Shown here: piece by piece, positions 14,536 to 17,408 of the stretch
Layout of the letters: each line of letters starts with the position of its first letter
How positions within the stretch are numbered: the first letter of the stretch is position 1
Origin: an uncultured Methylophaga sp.
GTDB lineage: Bacteria; Pseudomonadota; Gammaproteobacteria; Nitrosococcales; Methylophagaceae
Reading direction: 5' to 3'
NCBI GenBank assembly: GCA_947631375.1
Contig: CANRLD010000012.1
Coordinates: 1 to 17,408, forward strand
Length of the DNA stretch: 17,408 nt
Notes under the pieces: model-generated
Databases searched by the model: none
The model's input: the letters and a program-made list of their open reading frames with translations, nothing else
What the model was told of the DNA's origin: nothing
Position numbers and translations under genes: made by a program

Positions 14536-15809
14536 TGAAAATTTGTATTCGTAACGGCCGCGTAATTGACCCCGCCAGCCAACTCGATATTGATCAGAAC
14601 GTCTACATAGCCAATGGCATTATTGTCGCTATCGCCGACGATCTGGATGATTTCACCGCGGATCTCGATATTGATGCCCACAACAAAATTGTTTGTCCCG
14701 GCCTTGTCGATCTCAGTGCTCGTCTGCGCGAACCGGGGCAGGAACACACTGCCACCATCGATAGCGAAACTCGCGCAGCTGCGGCAGGCGGCATCACAAC
14801 CCTTGCTGTACCGCCCGATACGGATCCGGTAATTGATAACCCCACTGTTGTCGAACTGATTGAAGATCGCGCCAAAAAAGCCGGTCGCACCATGGTATTG
14901 ACGATTGGCGCGCTGACACAAAAACTGAACGGGGAATTACTGGCAGAAATGGCTGCATTAAAAGCCGTAGGCTGCGTGGGTATCAGCAATGGCATAGCGG
15001 AAATTAAAAACACCGTCATCTGGCGGCGCGCGTTAGAGTATGCTGCCACGCTGGATTTAACGGTTTTTATTAACCCTGCCGATCCCTGGCTACAAAAACA
15101 AGGCTGTGTTCATGAGGGCAATGTCAGTGCCCGACTGGGTCTGGCCGGAATCCCCGAAAGCGCTGAAACCATTGCGGTTAGTCGTCATTTAATTCTGATA
15201 GAACAAACCGGAGTGCGCGCTCACTTTCATAATATATCGACTGGTAAAGCGGTCAAGATGATTCGCGAAGCACAAGATCGCGGACTACCTGTCACCGCCG
15301 ATGTCAGCGCACATCATTTACACCTGTGCGAACATGATTTGGGAAATTACGACAGCTTCAGTCACGTCATGCCGCCATTACGTAGTGTCCGTGATCGGGA
15401 ACAACTCAAACAAGGTGTCCGCGACGGTACTATTCAAGCCGTCGCTTCACATCATCAACCACTGGATGCCGATGCCAAACTGGGACCTTTTGCACAAACA
15501 CAACCTGGCATTTCCGCGTTGGAAACCTTGTTGCCACTCACTTTAAAGCTGGTTGAAGACGAAGAAATCACCTTGCAACAAGCGCTCGCCAGTCTGACTT
15601 GCCAGCCAGCAGCCATTCTTGGCATTGATGCCGGGCAATTAACGACCGGCGGCAATGCGGATATTTGCATTATTGATGCCGACGTGCAATACGACTGCCG
15701 ACCGGACAACTTTATCAGCGCCGGTAAAAACAGTCCTCTGGCTGGCTGGTTATTCCAGCACCAGGTCAGCCACACCCTGTTTCACGGCAAACTGGTTTAT
15801 CAACGTTAA
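14535..15809 (+). CDS. pyrX: Dihydroorotase-like protein PyrX (PyrC'), likely non-catalytic
   Basis: This 424-residue protein has the amidohydrolase fold of type I dihydroorotase but has lost its active site. The metal-binding DxHxHLREPG block reads DLSARLREPG, with Ser61 and Arg63 in place of both histidines. The usual HCED segment reads FINPADPWL, the HVST segment reads HNIST, and the catalytic aspartate of TDHAP is replaced (SHHQP, 305-309, His306). The rest of the fold is kept, including SETRAAAAGGITTLAVPP and the C-terminal NADICIIDAD. In Pseudomonas a protein of this type is the structural partner needed for active PyrB dodecamers; the same role is inferred here. Its ATG shares one base with the pyrB stop (TAATG). 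A true pyrC must lie elsewhere. Confidence 0.93.
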   Translation: MKICIRNGRVIDPASQLDIDQNVYIANGIIVAIADDLDDFTADLDIDAHNKIVCPGLVDLSARLREPGQEHTATIDSETRAAAAGGITTLAVPPDTDPVIDNPTVVELIEDRAKKAGRTMVLTIGALTQKLNGELLAEMAALKAVGCVGISNGIAEIKNTVIWRRALEYAATLDLTVFINPADPWLQKQGCVHEGNVSARLGLAGIPESAETIAVSRHLILIEQTGVRAHFHNISTGKAVKMIREAQDRGLPVTADVSAHHLHLCEHDLGNYDSFSHVMPPLRSVRDREQLKQGVRDGTIQAVASHHQPLDADAKLGPFAQTQPGISALETLLPLTLKLVEDEEITLQQALASLTCQPAAILGIDAGQLTTGGNADICIIDADVQYDCRPDNFISAGKNSPLAGWLFQHQVSHTLFHGKLVYQR

Positions 15810-15832
15810 CCCTGTAAAGAGTGAGAATAACC

Positions 15833-16009
15833 ATGACTATTCACCGATTGTTATTGCTTCCTATGTCTGCCATCATCCTGATGTTCGCTCTGGCTGCATG
15901 CACACCTGAAGTTGGCTCAGATGAATGGTGCATACACATGAAAGAAAAACCCAAAGAGGACTGGACAGCCAGTGAAGCAGGCGATTACGCCAAACACTGC
16001 CTGCTCTGA
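15833..16009 (+). CDS. Small DUF3012 lipoprotein
   Basis: This 58-residue protein has a lipoprotein signal peptide: basic start, hydrophobic stretch, and lipobox LAAC with the lipidated Cys23. The mature 36 residues (EVGSDEWC, then MKEKPKEDWT and DYAKHC) match DUF3012, a short gammaproteobacterial lipoprotein family of unknown function. Cys33 and Cys56 could form a disulfide. The residue after Cys23 is Thr, not Asp, so sorting to the outer membrane is expected. The start is ATG 15833 with GTGAG seven bases ahead; a GTG at 15821 is in frame but lies within that ribosome site. It lies 23 bases after pyrX and could share its transcript. Confidence 0.85.
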   Translation: MTIHRLLLLPMSAIILMFALAACTPEVGSDEWCIHMKEKPKEDWTASEAGDYAKHCLL

Positions 16010-16021
16010 TATTTACACATC

Positions 16022-16774
16022 ATGCAAGACAAACTGTTTGCGCTCGATTTTGATGGCGTTATATGTGACAGCGCGCTGGAAACCGGCCTCAGTGGCTGGC
16101 AGGTAGCGCGTCAGCACTGGCCTGACATGCCCGTAGCAATGCCCGAAGCAATACTCGCGGATTTTCGCAACGTCAGACCAATAATGGAAACCGGGTTTGA
16201 AGCCATCCTGATCTGCCGCCTATTATTTGAAGGTGTTACTGTCGCCAATTTACTGGCCGACTTTCCTCATCAAATCGAGCAGCTTTCTCACCGGGAAAAG
16301 CTGGATAGCAACGCACTCAAAAGACAGTTTGGCGCCTATCGTGATAACTGGATTGCCAACGATCTGGCCGACTGGATCAGTAAGAATCCGCTTTACCCAG
16401 GAATAAACGCTTTGCTGGAGCAGATTCCGCTTGAGCAACGATTTATTATCACCACCAAACAGCAGCGTTTTGTCAGTGCAATCCTGGCAGCAAATAACAT
16501 CACCATGCCAGATAGCCGGATTTTCGGGCTGGAACGTAAACTCAGCAAACCGCAAATCCTCACCGATCTGCAAACACAGCATCCTCACGCTGACATCGTA
16601 TTTGTTGAAGATCGGCTACTCACATTACTTGATGTCATTCGTACTGAAAACTTGTCAGCTGTTCAGTTGTACTTTGCTGGCTGGGGTTACAATACCGCGG
16701 CAGATAAACAACAAGCACAACAACACCCACGAATACATTATCTGCCACAGATCGCTTCATTTAACTTGCAATAG
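16022..16774 (+). CDS. HAD superfamily hydrolase
   Basis: This 250-residue protein has the haloacid dehalogenase motifs in order: DFDGVICDS with nucleophile Asp9 and acid/base Asp11, the FIITTKQ block with Thr144/Thr145 (motif II), LSKPQ with Lys176 (motif III), and FVEDRLLTL with Glu196-Asp197 (motif IV). A helical cap of about 90 residues lies between motifs I and II. It is therefore probably a phosphatase acting on a small metabolite; the substrate cannot be told from the sequence. The ATG follows the DUF3012 stop by 12 bases and no clear ribosome site is seen. It is the last gene of the plus-strand series. Confidence 0.85.
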   Translation: MQDKLFALDFDGVICDSALETGLSGWQVARQHWPDMPVAMPEAILADFRNVRPIMETGFEAILICRLLFEGVTVANLLADFPHQIEQLSHREKLDSNALKRQFGAYRDNWIANDLADWISKNPLYPGINALLEQIPLEQRFIITTKQQRFVSAILAANNITMPDSRIFGLERKLSKPQILTDLQTQHPHADIVFVEDRLLTLLDVIRTENLSAVQLYFAGWGYNTAADKQQAQQHPRIHYLPQIASFNLQ

Positions 16775-16875
16775 CGTCACCCTGTAAACAATGGGCTGCT
16801 GAGCGAAATGTTTGATCATTATTCAAGCGTAGAGAGAGGATTCGGCAGTGCAAAAAAACTACTGGCGATTATGAT

Positions 16876-16883
16876 GGGGGGGG
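16876..16883. repeat. Run of eight G between HAD gene and tRNA-Asp
   Basis: This G8 tract is the longest G run I noticed in the window and lies in the 185-base gap after the HAD gene. A 26-codon open frame (ATG 16808, stop at 16886) ends just after it. With one G fewer or two more, that frame would stay open across the tRNA region to about 17043. Such tracts are prone to slippage and to sequencing error. No other gene is visible in 16775-16959. Confidence 0.6.
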
Positions 16884-16929
16884 ATTAAGCGTGCTGCTGA
16901 CAAGAATTACAGTAACGCAAAGAAAGACT

Positions 16930-16948
16930 GCTTCATCATCGTTGAAGC
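16930..16948 (-). terminator. Weak hairpin downstream of tRNA-Asp
   Basis: GCTTCA and TGAAGC form a 6-bp stem with a 7-base loop, 11 bases past the tRNA 3' end when read on the minus strand. It is followed on that strand by AGTCTTTCTTT, a broken T-run. It may end the tRNA transcript. The stem is short and AT-rich, so this is tentative. Confidence 0.35.
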
Positions 16949-16959
16949 TTATATAAAAA

Positions 16960-17036
16960 TGGCGGAGCGGACGGGACTCGAACCCGCGACCTCCGGCGTG
17001 ACAGGCCAGCATTCTAACCAACTGAACTACCGCTCC
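16960..17036 (-). tRNA. tRNA-Asp (anticodon GTC)
   Basis: The 77-base minus-strand gene folds as a complete cloverleaf. The acceptor stem GGAGCGG pairs with CCGCTCC, followed by discriminator G and an encoded CCA. The D-arm contains TAGTTCAGTTGGTTAGAA, the anticodon loop is CTGTCAC with GTC at 17000-17002, and the T-loop is GGTTCGAGTCCC. GTC reads Asp codons GAC and GAU. Its plus-strand complement gives a spurious peptide often seen in databases. Confidence 0.98.
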
Positions 17037-17047
17037 GCGACCTGATG

Positions 17048-17077
17048 ATTAAAAACAATCGCTCAGGAAGCGTGCAA
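17048..17077 (-). promoter_or_regulatory. Candidate promoter of tRNA-Asp
   Basis: On the minus strand, TTGCAC (17072-17077) and TTTAAT (17048-17053) are separated by 18 bases and lie 11 bases before the tRNA 5' end. A GC-rich stretch (GGTCGCGG) follows the -10, as in stable-RNA promoters under stringent control. This is a match by eye only. Confidence 0.4.
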
Positions 17078-17195
17078 GAATACAGTAAAAAACCGAAAGG
17101 TGTTAGTGTTCAATGGAAAAAAGTCGTAAGTCTTTATTCTAATGCTGGAAGCTGGCGATAAAACAACGAGATCAACGCAGGAATGCAGCCTCCCC

Positions 17196-17274
17196 CGTCA
17201 TTGTAAGCACAACGAAGCAATCCACCCCGCCCTCTCTCGTCATTGCGAGCACAGCGAAGCAATCCAGCCCTGCC
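17196..17274. repeat. Two direct copies of a GTCATTGCGAG-type dispersed repeat
   Basis: CGTCATTGTAAGCAC followed by AACGAAGCAATCCA starts at 17196, and CGTCATTGCGAGCAC followed by AGCGAAGCAATCCA starts at 17238. The copies differ at three of the first 29 positions and are spaced 42 bases apart. The core GTCATTGCGAG...GAAGCAATCC is a motif I know as a widely dispersed intergenic repeat in many bacteria. No gene is visible in the surrounding 17078-17320. Confidence 0.85.
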
Positions 17275-17328
17275 TTTTACTGTTAAAGCCAGACTAAATC
17301 GCCGCGGCCTACCGGCCTCGCGATGACG
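17238..17328. repeat. Inverted-repeat element
   Basis: CGTCATTGCGAG at 17238-17249 is matched by the inverted CTCGCGATGACG at 17317-17328, with one mismatch in 12. Near the right arm GGCC-TACC-GGCC forms a small inner hairpin. The 91-base unit has the build of a non-autonomous palindromic repeat; it has no coding capacity. Confidence 0.7.
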
Positions 17329-17408
17329 GATTGTGTTAAAGGTCTCGCGATAACGAGTCGTGTTAAAGGTCTCACGATGACGAGTCGTGTTAAAGGTCTC
17401 GCGATGAC
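17321..17408. repeat. 27-bp tandem repeat array, continues beyond window
   Basis: Three full units (17321-17347, 17348-17374, 17375-17401) and the first seven bases of a fourth follow with exact 27-base period and no spacers. Each has the form CGATGACGAGTCGTG then TTAAAGGTCTCG. Units two and three differ at only two positions, and unit one at four to five from them. Each junction rebuilds CTCGCGATGAC, the right arm of the neighbouring inverted-repeat element. The array is cut by the right edge. Confidence 0.9.

Noticed and set aside
14535..15809. Active dihydroorotase (pyrC)
   Set aside because: Metal ligands and catalytic aspartate are all replaced.
15833..16774. Toxin-antitoxin pair (small gene plus HAD gene)
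   Set aside because: The small protein is a DUF3012 lipoprotein with a signal peptide and the second is a regular HAD enzyme; nothing suggests a toxin.
16960..17043. Protein-coding frame reading ERTGLEPATSG... on the plus strand
   Set aside because: It is the complement of tRNA-Asp, a well-known spurious peptide.
17321..17408. CRISPR array
   Set aside because: The 27-base units abut directly with no spacers, and no cas gene is in the window; this is a simple tandem repeat.

Overview
This window reads as chromosomal core DNA of a gammaproteobacterium. The gene order lysM-dprA-smg-topA divergent from def-fmt-rsmB, then trkA, then yqgE(algH)-ruvX-pyrR-pyrB-pyrX is typical of that class; Pseudomonas has the same two blocks, in separate places. 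The extra DUF4390-ntrY-ntrX segment between rsmB and trkA and the moderate GC suggest a Methylophaga/Thiotrichales-like organism. That genus-level guess is inference only.

Left block, minus strand (1-3518): a LysM-domain exported protein, dprA (DNA processing for uptake and recombination), smg (DUF494), a terminator-like hairpin, and the 5' part of topA (DNA topoisomerase I), which runs off the left edge. Positions 3519-3963 form the divergent intergenic region and hold no convincing gene.

Central block, plus strand (3964-12634 and on): def and fmt (N-formyl-methionine cycle), rsmB (16S rRNA m5C methyltransferase), a secreted DUF4390 protein, the NtrY-like sensor kinase, an NtrX-like regulator, trkA (potassium uptake) and yqgE/algH. 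The genes overlap or sit a few bases apart, which suggests one transcription unit. The most notable point is NtrX. Its receiver and Fis-type DNA-binding domains look intact, but its central AAA+ domain has lost the GAFTGA segment, the Walker B acidic pair and both arginine-finger positions, so it probably does not activate sigma-54.

Pyrimidine block, plus strand (12631-15809): ruvX, pyrR, pyrB and a dihydroorotase-like pyrX run on with start/stop overlaps. PyrX lacks the metal-binding histidines and the catalytic aspartate. It is therefore most likely the structural, non-catalytic partner of the aspartate transcarbamoylase, as in Pseudomonas. A 58-residue DUF3012 lipoprotein and a HAD-family phosphatase-like protein follow.

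Right end (16775-17408): a short gap with a run of eight G, a minus-strand tRNA-Asp(GTC), and a repeat-rich stretch. The stretch holds two direct copies of a GTCATTGCGAG-type dispersed repeat, an inverted-repeat element built from one of them, and a perfect-period 27-bp tandem array that continues past the window. No insertion sequence, prophage, CRISPR array or defence cluster is visible.
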